Source: Bacteroidaceae bacterium (GTDB lineage Bacteria > Bacteroidota > Bacteroidia > Bacteroidales > Bacteroidaceae). From it: a stretch of DNA of 41,094 bases. The position numbers and the translations under genes were made by a program. The notes under the pieces were generated by a model, which searched no databases, was not told the origin of the DNA, and saw only the letters and a program-made list of their open reading frames with translations. Location of the stretch: assembly GCA_017651245.1 (NCBI GenBank), contig JAGCDQ010000058.1:1-41094 (forward strand). The letters are read 5' to 3'. Below are positions 17,256 through 26,453 of the stretch, piece after piece; the stretch's first letter is position 1, and each line of letters begins with the position of its first letter.

Positions 17256-17346
17256 CACAAAAAAACCCCCGACGGCAATTTTTAAGGGGCATTTTTTTTA
17301 CCCTTAAGGGTTGCAAAATTTTTCCGCGTGAGGGAAGAAAAGGCGG

Positions 17347-20300
17347 TTATTGTTTGGAGGTCGTACACTCGTTGACGAGATAGACGATACTCATATAAGG
17401 AATACCCGTGTTTGATTCCAAACCAATCTCGCAAGTTCGACTGTTCGAATAGCCCACCTCAATGTGGTTCGCCTCGATTTGTGGACGCAGCTTCCTTAAT
17501 CCGTACTTGTTCAGTTCGGGGAAGGTAAAGCCACGATCACCAGCAAAGCCACAACAACCCACACCCTCAGGCAAGAACACATTCTTCGAGCACAGCTTGG
17601 CAAGGTTGATGAGGTCGTCAGCCACACCCATCTCTCGGGTAGAACACGTGAGGTGCAACGCTATGTGGCGGTCGATAGGATGAAACTCGAGTCGGTCAAC
17701 CAGATACTTCATGATGAACTCAGCGGGTTCGTAGAGCTTCATCTTCTTCATCACCTTCTTCATGCGATGCAGACAAGGGCTCTGAGCACAAAGCACTGGA
17801 TACTTGCCTTCTTCAGAGGCTTTCCACAAGGCGGCTTCCAACTCAGCACTCTTGCGGTCGGCAATATCCAACATGCCCTTCGACTCCCATATCTGTCCAC
17901 AGCACATCCGCTCCATTCCTTCAGGGAAAATCACTTCATAACCCGCCTTTCTGATCAACTCGCAAACCTCGTCAACCAACGGCTTCTGTACAGGCGAATC
18001 CTTCGAGAGTCCCATCGTCTGGTTGATACAGCTGGGGAAGTAAACGACTTTGAATGGATTGTCGGCAGTTGAGGACTGAGAGTTGCGCTCAGGCAGGCTC
18101 TTTTCGATAATCATCTGTGTGAGGTCGGAAGGTTTTGGCTGACGCTTTTTCTTTGGCATCGCCGTCGTCCACAAAGGCAATCCCATCTTATTCATGCCCC
18201 GACAAATGCTGGTCATCAGCGATGAACCAAGGGCGACGTGACCGAGATGAGCCACATCGAGCACAAAACGAAGTCCCGACTTGATGCCAGCCATGTGGTT
18301 GGCAGCAAACTCACCCACCTTATACCCCATAGGATTCTCGTTCATATCCATCTGACGAATCAAGTGAGTGAGTTCACCCGTATTGATTTTCATCGGGCAC
18401 GAAGTTGCGCACAAGCCATCAGTTGCGCAGGTCTGGTCACCATAATACTTGTATTGATACTTGAGCAAAGCCAGTCGTTGGGGGGTCTCACCCGTCTTGG
18501 TCAGATGACGGATTTCACGTTGCACAGCAATACGCATTCTCGATGACAAAGTAAGTCCGCACGACATACAGTTGACCTCACAGAAACCACACTCGATACA
18601 CTTGTTGGCACGCTTCACTTGTTGGATGGTCTCTTTGGCAGTAGAAAGTGATGCATCCATCAGATAATCACCACCATCGGGGACTTTGTTAAAGTCATAG
18701 TCGAGTACAGGAAGTGGCTTCAAACACTTGATAAAGCAGTCGGGATCATCGTTGAAAATGACACCCTGATTCAGCAAGCCATCAGGGTCGAAAATCGCCT
18801 TCAGTTCCTTCATCACCTCATAGGCTTTCTCACCCCATTCGTACTTCACAAACGGTGCCATATTGCGACCCGTTCCATGCTCAGCTTTCAACGAACCATC
18901 GTATTCCTCCACCACCAGTTTCGCCACATCGCGCATCATCTCAGCATAACGAGCCACCTCATGCTCATCGGCAAAACTCTGGTTCAGGATAAAGTGGTAA
19001 TTGCCCTCGAAAGCATGACCATAGATACAAGCATCGTCATATCCGTGATCTGCAATCAACTTCTGCAGTTTGACCGTCGCCTCAGGCAAGGACTCAATAG
19101 GGAATGCGACATCCTCGATCAAGCACGAAGTGCCTACAGGACGCATACCACCCACCGATGGGAAGATGCCCGAACGAATCGCCCAATACTTGCCATAGAC
19201 GGCAGGGTCTTCTGTAAACTCGTCCGGGATATAAAGGCGGAATGCCCCTAAGCACTCCTTGATTTTCTCGATCTTCTCCAACAGTTGCTCGTGGGTGATG
19301 CCCTTCGTCTCCGTCAGGATTGCCGTCAGGTTGTGATAGTCGCCAGGCACCACACCTTCAATCTTACCCGCATCCACATCATTCTGGTATTGCAAGTAAA
19401 CAGGGTCGTCCACAGAACTGAGCGACTTGTAGTCGAGCATTTCAGCACTCTTCACCACGAGGTTCTCTGCACTATATGCCAAATCTTCGTCGCCAGCCTT
19501 CATCTTCTTCATCGCCACCACTGCCTCACAACTCTCCTTCATCGTCATGAAGTAGAGCATTGCCGATGCCTTGAACGGATAATCCTTCAGCGTCCTCATC
19601 GTCACCTCTGAGAGGAATGCCAATGTGCCCTCACTACCCACTATTGAGTGGGCAATGATGTCGAACGGGTCGTCGTAGGCAATCAGTGGACGAAGGTTGA
19701 GTCCTGTCACATTCTTGATGCTGTATTTCTTGGCGATGCGATCAGCCAGTTCCTTGTCGGCACGAACCTTATCGCGCAGTTTCTCTATCTTGGCGATGAA
19801 CTCAGGATGCGACTTCAGGAACGCCTCACGACTCTCCTGAGAGCCTGTATCCAGAAGGGTACCATCCGTGAGAATCATACGGGCAGAAAGCATCATACGG
19901 TCGCTGTTGGCATGCACGCCACAGTTCATGCCCGAAGCATTGTTCGCGACGATACCGCCCACCATTGCACTACCGATAGAGGCTGGATCTGGCGGGAAGA
20001 CACGCCCGAGAGGCTTTAAGATTTGATTGACACGAGCCCCCACAATACCTGGCTGGAGTTTGATTGACAGTTGGGTGTCTTCCACGATGGAATAGTTCTC
20101 CCAATGCTTGCCTGCTACAATCAGCACGCTATCCGTACAGCTCTGACCGCTCAAGGAAGTGCCAGCAGCACGGAATGTAAAGGGCAATTTGTACTTCTGG
20201 CAAAGTTGGACAATCTTGGAGATTTCCTCCTCACCATCGCTACGCACCACCACTTGAGGAATCTGCCGATAGAAACTGGCATCCGTGCCCCACCCCAACC

Positions 20301-20373
20301 GACGAAGTTCGTCTGTGTATATTCGCTCAGACGGCATCACCTGCCTGAGTTCGTTGATAAACTGTTGTATCAT
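17347..20373 (-). CDS. Fused FAD-binding/Fe-S D-lactate dehydrogenase-type oxidoreductase (GlcD-GlcF like)
   Basis: This 1008-residue protein joins a flavin dehydrogenase to an iron-sulfur electron carrier. The N-terminal half is a vanillyl-alcohol-oxidase-type FAD domain (FRAAGTSLSGQ near residue 90, GGIVANNASGMNCG, SEGTLAFLSE) with its oxidase C domain (KAEHGTGRNMAPFV). Two ferredoxin-type clusters follow from ~590 (CIECGFCEVNC, then CATDGLCATSCP). Then come CCG-type cysteine motifs near ~825 (CCGQIWESK) and ~940 (GCCGFAGDRG). It probably oxidises D-lactate or a related 2-hydroxy acid and feeds electrons to the quinone pool. It lies 60 bases after the lactate permease gene, which favours lactate. 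The Ser/Thr/Gln linker RNSQSSTADN is encoded by degenerate 7-bp units at 18067-18087. Confidence 0.88.
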   Translation of the reverse strand: MIQQFINELRQVMPSERIYTDELRRLGWGTDASFYRQIPQVVVRSDGEEEISKIVQLCQKYKLPFTFRAAGTSLSGQSCTDSVLIVAGKHWENYSIVEDTQLSIKLQPGIVGARVNQILKPLGRVFPPDPASIGSAMVGGIVANNASGMNCGVHANSDRMMLSARMILTDGTLLDTGSQESREAFLKSHPEFIAKIEKLRDKVRADKELADRIAKKYSIKNVTGLNLRPLIAYDDPFDIIAHSIVGSEGTLAFLSEVTMRTLKDYPFKASAMLYFMTMKESCEAVVAMKKMKAGDEDLAYSAENLVVKSAEMLDYKSLSSVDDPVYLQYQNDVDAGKIEGVVPGDYHNLTAILTETKGITHEQLLEKIEKIKECLGAFRLYIPDEFTEDPAVYGKYWAIRSGIFPSVGGMRPVGTSCLIEDVAFPIESLPEATVKLQKLIADHGYDDACIYGHAFEGNYHFILNQSFADEHEVARYAEMMRDVAKLVVEEYDGSLKAEHGTGRNMAPFVKYEWGEKAYEVMKELKAIFDPDGLLNQGVIFNDDPDCFIKCLKPLPVLDYDFNKVPDGGDYLMDASLSTAKETIQQVKRANKCIECGFCEVNCMSCGLTLSSRMRIAVQREIRHLTKTGETPQRLALLKYQYKYYGDQTCATDGLCATSCPMKINTGELTHLIRQMDMNENPMGYKVGEFAANHMAGIKSGLRFVLDVAHLGHVALGSSLMTSICRGMNKMGLPLWTTAMPKKKRQPKPSDLTQMIIEKSLPERNSQSSTADNPFKVVYFPSCINQTMGLSKDSPVQKPLVDEVCELIRKAGYEVIFPEGMERMCCGQIWESKGMLDIADRKSAELEAALWKASEEGKYPVLCAQSPCLHRMKKVMKKMKLYEPAEFIMKYLVDRLEFHPIDRHIALHLTCSTREMGVADDLINLAKLCSKNVFLPEGVGCCGFAGDRGFTFPELNKYGLRKLRPQIEANHIEVGYSNSRTCEIGLESNTGIPYMSIVYLVNECTTSKQ
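18067..18087 (-). repeat. Degenerate 7-bp repeat inside the dehydrogenase linker
   Basis: Plus-strand units AGTTGAG, GACTGAG, AGTTGCG. The first is identical to the unit in the giant protein at 33239. It encodes a Ser/Gln/Thr linker between the first Fe-S region and the CCG domains, and the frame is intact. Confidence 0.6.
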
Positions 20374-20433
20374 ATACTTCTAACTTTCAATTTTCTTATC
20401 GTATCTTTAGCACGCTTGGCTTGCCAAGAATTT

Positions 20434-22038
20434 TCAAAATACATGAAGTCCCAAGAACACCATCAAGCCGTTCATCAGTATCCAGAAGATCGCAAACGGG
20501 ATGGTCTTGCGCATGATTTCACCATCCTGACCCTCCATGTTGCAAGCAGCCGTCGCGATGGCAATAGACTGTGGTGACATCAACTTACCACCCTCCGAAC
20601 CCGCACAATTGGCTGCTGCCAACCAGTTGGTCTCGCTACCTGATATACCAAAGAACGTGCCTTGGTTCACCAGACCCAAGTCGTGCGCAGCTGTAGCTTG
20701 CAGTTTTCCAAAGAGGATGTTGGCATTCGTGGCACTACCCGTCACGAAGGTTCCAATCGAACCGATAAGTGGTGCGAAGAATGGGAAGGCAGAACCTGTC
20801 AGCAACACAAGCCCTTTGGCGATGTCGTTCGTCATACCCGTATTGTTCATCAACATGGCCACAGCCACCAGGCAGCAGATTGTCACCACCGTCTTCTGGA
20901 GGTTCAGCGTGGTCTTGCTCAACAGCTTCATCAACTGACCGAAACGCATGCCCTGAATCATACCGCCAATCACAGCTCCGAGGAAAATCATCAAACCTGC
21001 ATTCGACAGCCAGCCGAACTTGAACGTGTTGCCGATGACAGGCAGCTCAAACTGAGTCACCAGCGTCGTGTTCAGCAATTCGTTCACAGGAGGCACAATC
21101 TTGCTCGAAATCAGGATGAAGAAAATAATCAGTCCATACACGCTCCAAGCCTTGAGGGTCTTGGCAAACCCAAATCTCTGATGCTCCACCTGCACCGCAT
21201 CTGCCCCACTCTCTTTCTTGATGAAGAGCTTGTTGTAGATGAGCATCGCAATGATGGCAGCCACACTTCCAAGAATGGCTGGCGTCTCTGGACCAATGAA
21301 ATAAGCACAGAGGAACTGTACGACGATGGAAAAGGCGCCCACGAACAATGCAATACAGATATTCTTCAGAATCTTCTTGCGGTCGGTCATCATCAAGATG
21401 AGGAACGGTGTGATGAAGAACATCAGCGAAAGTTGCACTATAATAAAGGTAGCCACCTCACAAAGTTCTTCAGGTGTAGCCACACCACTGGCAGCCACTT
21501 GATTGGCGAGCGTCGTGGCAGGCAAACCCACGGCTCCGAAGCCCACCGCCACCGTGTTTGCCACCAGACAAATCACAGCCGAGAACATTGGTTTGAATCC
21601 TAATCCGATGAGGATGGCAGCAGGAATCGCCACAGCCGTTCCGAAACCAGCCATTCCTTCGAGCACACCACCAAGCCCCCACGTCAGCAACAGCACCAGC
21701 AATCCCTTGTCAGAGGTCATCTGGATGAACTGCGACTTGATGGTCTCAATCTCCTTCGTCTCACAGAGGATATTGTAACTGAAGATGGCAAAGATAATAA
21801 TCAGGATAATCGGAAAACAAGCCTTGAGCAATCCCTCCAACACCGACCACAGCGTGATGCCATAGAGGGAAACCCCTGCAAACTTCTCAGGAAGGATGTC
21901 CATAGCAGGCACGGCATACAGCGCCAGCAAGACGGTGACCACAAGCGTGACAATGGCACTTTTGTAACCAGAAACTTTGAAGCCCATCATCAGCACGATG
22001 AGCAGCACGATAGGGATCACAGAAATAAGAGCGGTCAT
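20434..22038 (-). CDS. lctP: L-lactate permease family transporter (LctP)
   Basis: This 534-residue integral membrane protein has many hydrophobic segments (roughly 12-14) from the N terminus onward. It is typical of LctP/LldP proton-coupled lactate or glycolate permeases. Family-like signatures are WGLGGVLEGMAGFGTAVAIP, VGFGAVGLPATTLA and, near the C terminus, GSATNANILFGKLQ and EGGKLMSPQSIAIATAA. The length is normal. The next gene in the same direction is a fused FAD/Fe-S dehydrogenase 60 bases away, so the pair probably imports and oxidises lactate. A CTTGGC/GCCAAG inverted repeat (20416-20429) lies between them. I see only a weak -7-like match upstream. Confidence 0.92.
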   Translation of the reverse strand: MTALISVIPIVLLIVLMMGFKVSGYKSAIVTLVVTVLLALYAVPAMDILPEKFAGVSLYGITLWSVLEGLLKACFPIILIIIFAIFSYNILCETKEIETIKSQFIQMTSDKGLLVLLLTWGLGGVLEGMAGFGTAVAIPAAILIGLGFKPMFSAVICLVANTVAVGFGAVGLPATTLANQVAASGVATPEELCEVATFIIVQLSLMFFITPFLILMMTDRKKILKNICIALFVGAFSIVVQFLCAYFIGPETPAILGSVAAIIAMLIYNKLFIKKESGADAVQVEHQRFGFAKTLKAWSVYGLIIFFILISSKIVPPVNELLNTTLVTQFELPVIGNTFKFGWLSNAGLMIFLGAVIGGMIQGMRFGQLMKLLSKTTLNLQKTVVTICCLVAVAMLMNNTGMTNDIAKGLVLLTGSAFPFFAPLIGSIGTFVTGSATNANILFGKLQATAAHDLGLVNQGTFFGISGSETNWLAAANCAGSEGGKLMSPQSIAIATAACNMEGQDGEIMRKTIPFAIFWILMNGLMVFLGLHVF

Positions 22039-22124
22039 AGATTTAGGTATTAGTGGTTATGATTGTTGTTGCAAATTAAAGACTATTTTTCGTATCATCC
22101 AAATAAAACAGTCTTTATTTTCAA

Positions 22125-22165
22125 TTATTCACAAAAAAAAGGAGCCGATTGGCTCCCTTTTTCTA
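22125..22165 (-). terminator. Terminator of amtB
   Basis: GGAGCC (22141-22146) pairs with GGCTCC (22151-22156). On the minus strand the hairpin is followed by eight T, giving a strong rho-independent terminator about 25 bases after the amtB stop. The other strand has a shorter T-run. Confidence 0.9.
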
Positions 22166-22180
22166 TCAATCATAAACCCA

Positions 22181-23569
22181 TCACTTCGACTCCTTCCGTC
22201 GGATGTGTTCCTCGTATTCAGCCAACTCACGTTCGCCCACTTGTGCCAAACCATAGTGTTCGTCGTGCTGGCTGTAATCCAAGCCCACTTTCTCGCTGTA
22301 AACAGAAACACGCATCGGAATGAGCTTGTCAATGAGAGCATAGCCCACCCAACTCATGGCAAACGTATAGACGATGACAATGACGATGGCGAGCAAGTGG
22401 AGAAGGAACACTACGAATCCGTCCCATGTGCCAGCAATCAGTCCTTCCTGAATGAAGATACCCGTAAGCACTGTTCCGAAGATACCGCCCGTTCCGTGAG
22501 TTGGGAACACATCGAGGGCATCATCAATCTTCGAGTGTGAACGCCAATAGACAGCAATGTTACAGATGAGTGTAATCACGAAAGCGATGAAGATGCTCTG
22601 TCCCACCGTCACATAACCAGCCGAAGGAGTGATGGCAACCAGACCCACCACGCATCCTACAGCAGCACCCATCGCAGAAGGTTTGCGACCACGCAGACAG
22701 TCGAAGAAAATCCAAGTCATCATCGCTGTAGCCGCAGCCGTGTTCGTATTTAGGAACGCCTTGATGGCCTGACCGTCAGAATGCAGCGAAGAACCCGCGT
22801 TGAAGCCAAACCAGCCCAGCCACAGCATGGCGGCTCCGAGCAGCACAAATGGGATGTTGGCAGGTTCGCTGTTGTGGGTGTCCGTCTTACGCCTACCCAA
22901 ATAGATGGCTCCAGCGAGGGCTGCCACACCCGAGGAAGCATGCACCACGATACCACCAGCGAAGTCAACCACGCCCCAGCGCATGAATAATCCCTCAGGG
23001 TGCCAGGTCATATGCGCCAGTGGACAATAAATAATGAAGAAGAAGAACATCATGAAGAACATGTAAGCAGAGAAACGCACACGTTCAGCAAACGAGCCTG
23101 TAATCAGCGACGGCGTGATGATGGCGAACTTCATCTGGAACAAAGCGAACAGCGCCAACGGAATGGAAGCACCGCCCAATACATTACCAGCAGGTGTGGT
23201 ATAGATGGCACCACCCACATTGTGGAACATCGGGAAAGTGAGTGGGTTGCCGATAATACCACCGATGTCGTCGCCAAAACACAACGAAAAACCGATGACC
23301 ACCCACAACACAGAGATGAGTCCCATGGCGATGAACGATTGCAGCATGGTGCTGATGACGTTCTTCGCACCCACCATGCCGCCATAGAAAAAGGACAGAC
23401 CTGGTGTCATCATCAATACAAAAATAGTGGCTGTAATCAGCCAAGCCACATCGGCTGCTGAAATTACAGACCAATCACAATCAAAAGTAGGCTCCCCTAC
23501 GAACACTCCTGTCAGGGCGATCAACGTCATTGCCGTCATCAAGATCACCCAACGTTTCTTTACTTTCAT
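22181..23569 (-). CDS. amtB: Ammonium transporter AmtB/Amt
   Basis: This 462-residue membrane channel protein has about 11 transmembrane segments plus an N-terminal signal-like helix. Family motifs are MTPGLSFFYGGMV early, FAGGIVVHASSGVAALAGA in the middle, and HGTGGIFGTVLTG near the second conserved His. The pore His residues of the twin-His pair lie in VHASSG and the HGTGG region. A short charged cytoplasmic tail ends in RRKESK. No GlnK/PII gene sits next to it, which is unusual for amtB. It has its own promoter and terminator, so it is transcribed alone. Confidence 0.96.
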   Translation of the reverse strand: MKVKKRWVILMTAMTLIALTGVFVGEPTFDCDWSVISAADVAWLITATIFVLMMTPGLSFFYGGMVGAKNVISTMLQSFIAMGLISVLWVVIGFSLCFGDDIGGIIGNPLTFPMFHNVGGAIYTTPAGNVLGGASIPLALFALFQMKFAIITPSLITGSFAERVRFSAYMFFMMFFFFIIYCPLAHMTWHPEGLFMRWGVVDFAGGIVVHASSGVAALAGAIYLGRRKTDTHNSEPANIPFVLLGAAMLWLGWFGFNAGSSLHSDGQAIKAFLNTNTAAATAMMTWIFFDCLRGRKPSAMGAAVGCVVGLVAITPSAGYVTVGQSIFIAFVITLICNIAVYWRSHSKIDDALDVFPTHGTGGIFGTVLTGIFIQEGLIAGTWDGFVVFLLHLLAIVIVIVYTFAMSWVGYALIDKLIPMRVSVYSEKVGLDYSQHDEHYGLAQVGERELAEYEEHIRRKESK

Positions 23570-23646
23570 AATGTTACTGCTTGTTTGTCATAATGATTTT
23601 TTGTGTTATTACTTCGTGGCAGATACATTTTTCTCAAACCACGCTA

Positions 23647-23677
23647 CAAAGTTACATCATTTTGAAACAGAATCAAA
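23647..23677 (-). promoter_or_regulatory. Promoter of amtB
   Basis: On the minus strand TTTG (23677-23674) and TAACTTTG (23654-23647) are 19 bases apart, a perfect Bacteroidetes pair. The expected leader is about 70 nt. Confidence 0.7.
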
Positions 23678-23799
23678 GCATAAAATATCAAATTGTATAT
23701 ATTTTAACATTATTTATATGAATTATGAAATATAATACAAATATATAGATTTCAAAAAGAAAGTAAACAGCCAACAAAATAATTCAATTTGACAAAAAA

Positions 23800-23830
23800 A
23801 GAAAAGAGTCGATTCCCATGAACCGACTCC
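23800..23830 (-). terminator. Terminator-like hairpin after the DUF4491 remnant
   Basis: GGAGTCG/CGACTC stem read on the minus strand, followed by TTTTCTTTTTTT. It lies just downstream of the broken DUF4491 copy and probably belonged to it. A relative is at 10858-10884. Confidence 0.6.
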
Positions 23831-23888
23831 ACCTTCTATGCCCCTCCTTGCGAATGGAATGATCATTCACCGAAGATGCGCACGTCTT

Positions 23889-23951
23889 TCGTTATTTACG
23901 TTTGGGATTCTAGAAAGTGCATGCCGCAATAATAATTCCTGTGAAATACAT
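23889..23951 (-). pseudogene. Internally deleted DUF4491 gene remnant
   Basis: On the minus strand an ATG at 23951 begins MYFTGIIIAACTF, identical to the start of the intact DUF4491 gene at 30693. A stop codon follows at once, and then the remains of the C-terminal NPKR coding sequence (23909-23889). About 75 codons of the middle are missing. The flanking leader (ACACAATG and upstream) also resembles that of the intact copy, so this is a duplicated or ancestral gene reduced by one internal deletion. Confidence 0.8.
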
Positions 23952-24133
23952 TGTGTCTGTAACAATTGATGAAAAGCATTTTTTCCCTTTATATAATCAA
24001 AAACGACTACGAAGTTACGAATTAGTGAACGAAAAACAAAATAAATTCCTTCGCTTCACCTTGTTAACAAGAATTTTTGTATCTTTACCGCGCATTTTCG
24101 CAAACCCTAAATCAGAAACATCAATGTTTTTAT

Positions 24134-26383
24134 ATGAAGAAGATATTATTGATCATCATAGGTGTGCTCATGATGGGTGCTGTACATGCCCAAAGTGACA
24201 GCACAACTGTACAAAGGAAGAAAGTAGCTGTCGTGCTGAGTGGTGGCGGTGCGAAAGGTATGGCTCACATCGGTGTGTTGAAGGTGTTGGAACGCGCTGG
24301 CATTCCGATTGACATCATCACGGGCACGTCAATGGGCAGCATCATCGGTGGTCTTTATTCCATCGGTTACAACGCCCAGGCGCTTGACTCGATGGTGAGG
24401 AAGCAGGACTGGAGCTACGTCATCACCGACAAGGAAGACCTGCGCAACCAGAGTCTTTTCGACCGCAAGAAGCAGAACACCTACGTCATCACCACAGGCA
24501 TGACCCTCGGCAAGCGCGACAAGAACGCAGGAGGACTCATCAGGGGTAAGAACCTGGCTGAGTTGTTCCAGCATCTGTGCACCGGTTACACGGATTCGCT
24601 CGATTTCAACCACGACTTGCTCATTCCCTTTGCCTGTGTGGCGACAAACATCATGGACAACAGTGAGGTGGTGTTTCATCATGGTCGATTGCCCCAAGCC
24701 ATGCGTGCCTCAATGGCGATTCCTGCAGCGTTCTCACCGGTCAGGATCGGCGACATGGTGCTGGTGGATGGTGGTTTGAAGAACAACTATCCTGTTGATG
24801 TGGCTCGCGATATGGGAGCGGACATCGTCATTGGCGTGACACTGTCAGGCAAGCCTAAGACGGCAGAAGACATGGGAGGAACGATGAGTATTGTCGGTCA
24901 AATCATCGACATGAACTGTGTGAACAAATATGAGGAGAACAAGGCGATGACCGACTTATATATGAATGTGGACCCACGCAATTTCTCCACCGCCAGCTTC
25001 ACGGCTGCAGCCATTGACTCGCTGGTGCGTTATGGTGAGGAGGAGGCAATGGCACATTGGGACGAGCTGATTGCCTTGAAGAAGCGCATTGGCATTGACG
25101 AGTCGTTCCGCACCACGATTCACCATCCGTTACGTCCACAGGTGATGACGGAGAAGATGCGCGTGAAGGGCTTCACCTTCGAGAACATGACGCTGCCTGC
25201 CGAACGCTTCTTGCGTCAGAAGTTCCACCTGAACAAGTTAGACAGCATCGACACCGAACTGGGGCAAGAACTGACCACCTCAATGCGTGTGGACCTCTTC
25301 TACCAAACCGCTGAATGCAGGTTTGTACCTGAAGGCGACGGCGTGAAGGTCGTCCTCACGGCAGGCAACCGCAAGTCAGTGCAGCTGAATGCCGGCATGC
25401 GTTATGACACGGAGGAATATGCCGCTTTGCAGATGGGTATCGAAATCCCATTCAAGACGGCTGTTCCCATCTTTACAGACATCACCCTCCGTCTGGGTAA
25501 ACGCTTGATGGCACGTGGAGAAATCACGTTCCATCCCAGCAGTTTCACCCGCCCCACCCTCAGCTACACGTTCCGTGACAACAACGTGGATGTGTACGTC
25601 ATGGGTAAAATCGATTATAACATCCGCTACAACCAGTCTCAAGCCGAATTTGTGCCCATCAACTTCAACCTGCGCCACTTCAACCTGCAAGGAGGATTGC
25701 GATGGGACTACCTGTACTACCGCAATAAGCTGGGTTCAGAGACGGCAGAACAGATTTCGCTGAAAAACGAGCACTTCATCAGCTATCGTGCCCGCCTGAG
25801 TTATAACAGCGAAGACGACTGGTACTTCCCCACCCGTGGTGCAAGGTTCAATAGCGAGTATGCCTATGTGACGAACAATTTCACGAAACTCAACGAACGA
25901 GCCGATGACGGTAGCAAACTGGGCAAGAAGACGGGTATGAGTGAAATCAATGCCAACTGGCGCATGTCGTTCGCTCTCAGCAAGCACCTGACGTTCCAAC
26001 CCATGATCTACGGTCGCATGCTCTATGGTTCCTTCTTTCCCATCATCTTTGCCAACACCATCGGCGGCACATGGTTTGGAAGACAGATGGAACAACAACT
26101 GCCTTTTGCTGGCATTGGGAATATGGAATACGCAAGTAACCAGTTCGTAGCCATCCAACTGCAGGCACAGGAGCGAATCGGCAACAACCATTTTTTCCTG
26201 CTCCGTCTGGCTGGCGCACAAAGTTCCGACAAGATGAAGGACCTCTTCGATGACCGTCCCGTGCTGGGCGTTCAGGGAGCCTACTACTACAAAACCATGT
26301 TCGGTCCACTCGGTGGTACTTTGGGCTACAGTAACCACACCAAAAAACTGAACATCTTCATTAATCTCGGATACGAATTCTGA
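24134..26383 (+). CDS. Patatin-like phospholipase with C-terminal outer-membrane beta-barrel
   Basis: This 749-residue protein has a signal peptide (MKKILLIIIGVLMMGAVHA, cut before QSDST). I chose the ATG at 24134 over 24077 because it starts this signal. The patatin domain (~30-310) shows the oxyanion motif LSGGGAKGMAH, the nucleophile Ser66 in GTSMGS and the catalytic Asp in LVDGGLKNNYP (~212). After a short linker the C-terminal half is rich in alternating aromatic strands and ends in GYEF, like the Omp85/BamA-type barrel of PlpD-like proteins. It is likely an outer-membrane lipid hydrolase, displayed or secreted. A DUF4421 outer-membrane gene follows 70 bases later. Confidence 0.92.
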   Translation: MKKILLIIIGVLMMGAVHAQSDSTTVQRKKVAVVLSGGGAKGMAHIGVLKVLERAGIPIDIITGTSMGSIIGGLYSIGYNAQALDSMVRKQDWSYVITDKEDLRNQSLFDRKKQNTYVITTGMTLGKRDKNAGGLIRGKNLAELFQHLCTGYTDSLDFNHDLLIPFACVATNIMDNSEVVFHHGRLPQAMRASMAIPAAFSPVRIGDMVLVDGGLKNNYPVDVARDMGADIVIGVTLSGKPKTAEDMGGTMSIVGQIIDMNCVNKYEENKAMTDLYMNVDPRNFSTASFTAAAIDSLVRYGEEEAMAHWDELIALKKRIGIDESFRTTIHHPLRPQVMTEKMRVKGFTFENMTLPAERFLRQKFHLNKLDSIDTELGQELTTSMRVDLFYQTAECRFVPEGDGVKVVLTAGNRKSVQLNAGMRYDTEEYAALQMGIEIPFKTAVPIFTDITLRLGKRLMARGEITFHPSSFTRPTLSYTFRDNNVDVYVMGKIDYNIRYNQSQAEFVPINFNLRHFNLQGGLRWDYLYYRNKLGSETAEQISLKNEHFISYRARLSYNSEDDWYFPTRGARFNSEYAYVTNNFTKLNERADDGSKLGKKTGMSEINANWRMSFALSKHLTFQPMIYGRMLYGSFFPIIFANTIGGTWFGRQMEQQLPFAGIGNMEYASNQFVAIQLQAQERIGNNHFFLLRLAGAQSSDKMKDLFDDRPVLGVQGAYYYKTMFGPLGGTLGYSNHTKKLNIFINLGYEF

Positions 26384-26453
26384 TCGTACATTACAACGCT
26401 CAAGTTTCCATAACGATAAGATCAATCAATTCAACAACTATAAAAACAGAAAA

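Noticed and set aside
16262-17346. Small plus-strand frames of 60-90 codons in the gene-free stretch
   Set aside because: They overlap inverted repeats, have no recognisable domain or signal, and are of a length expected by chance.
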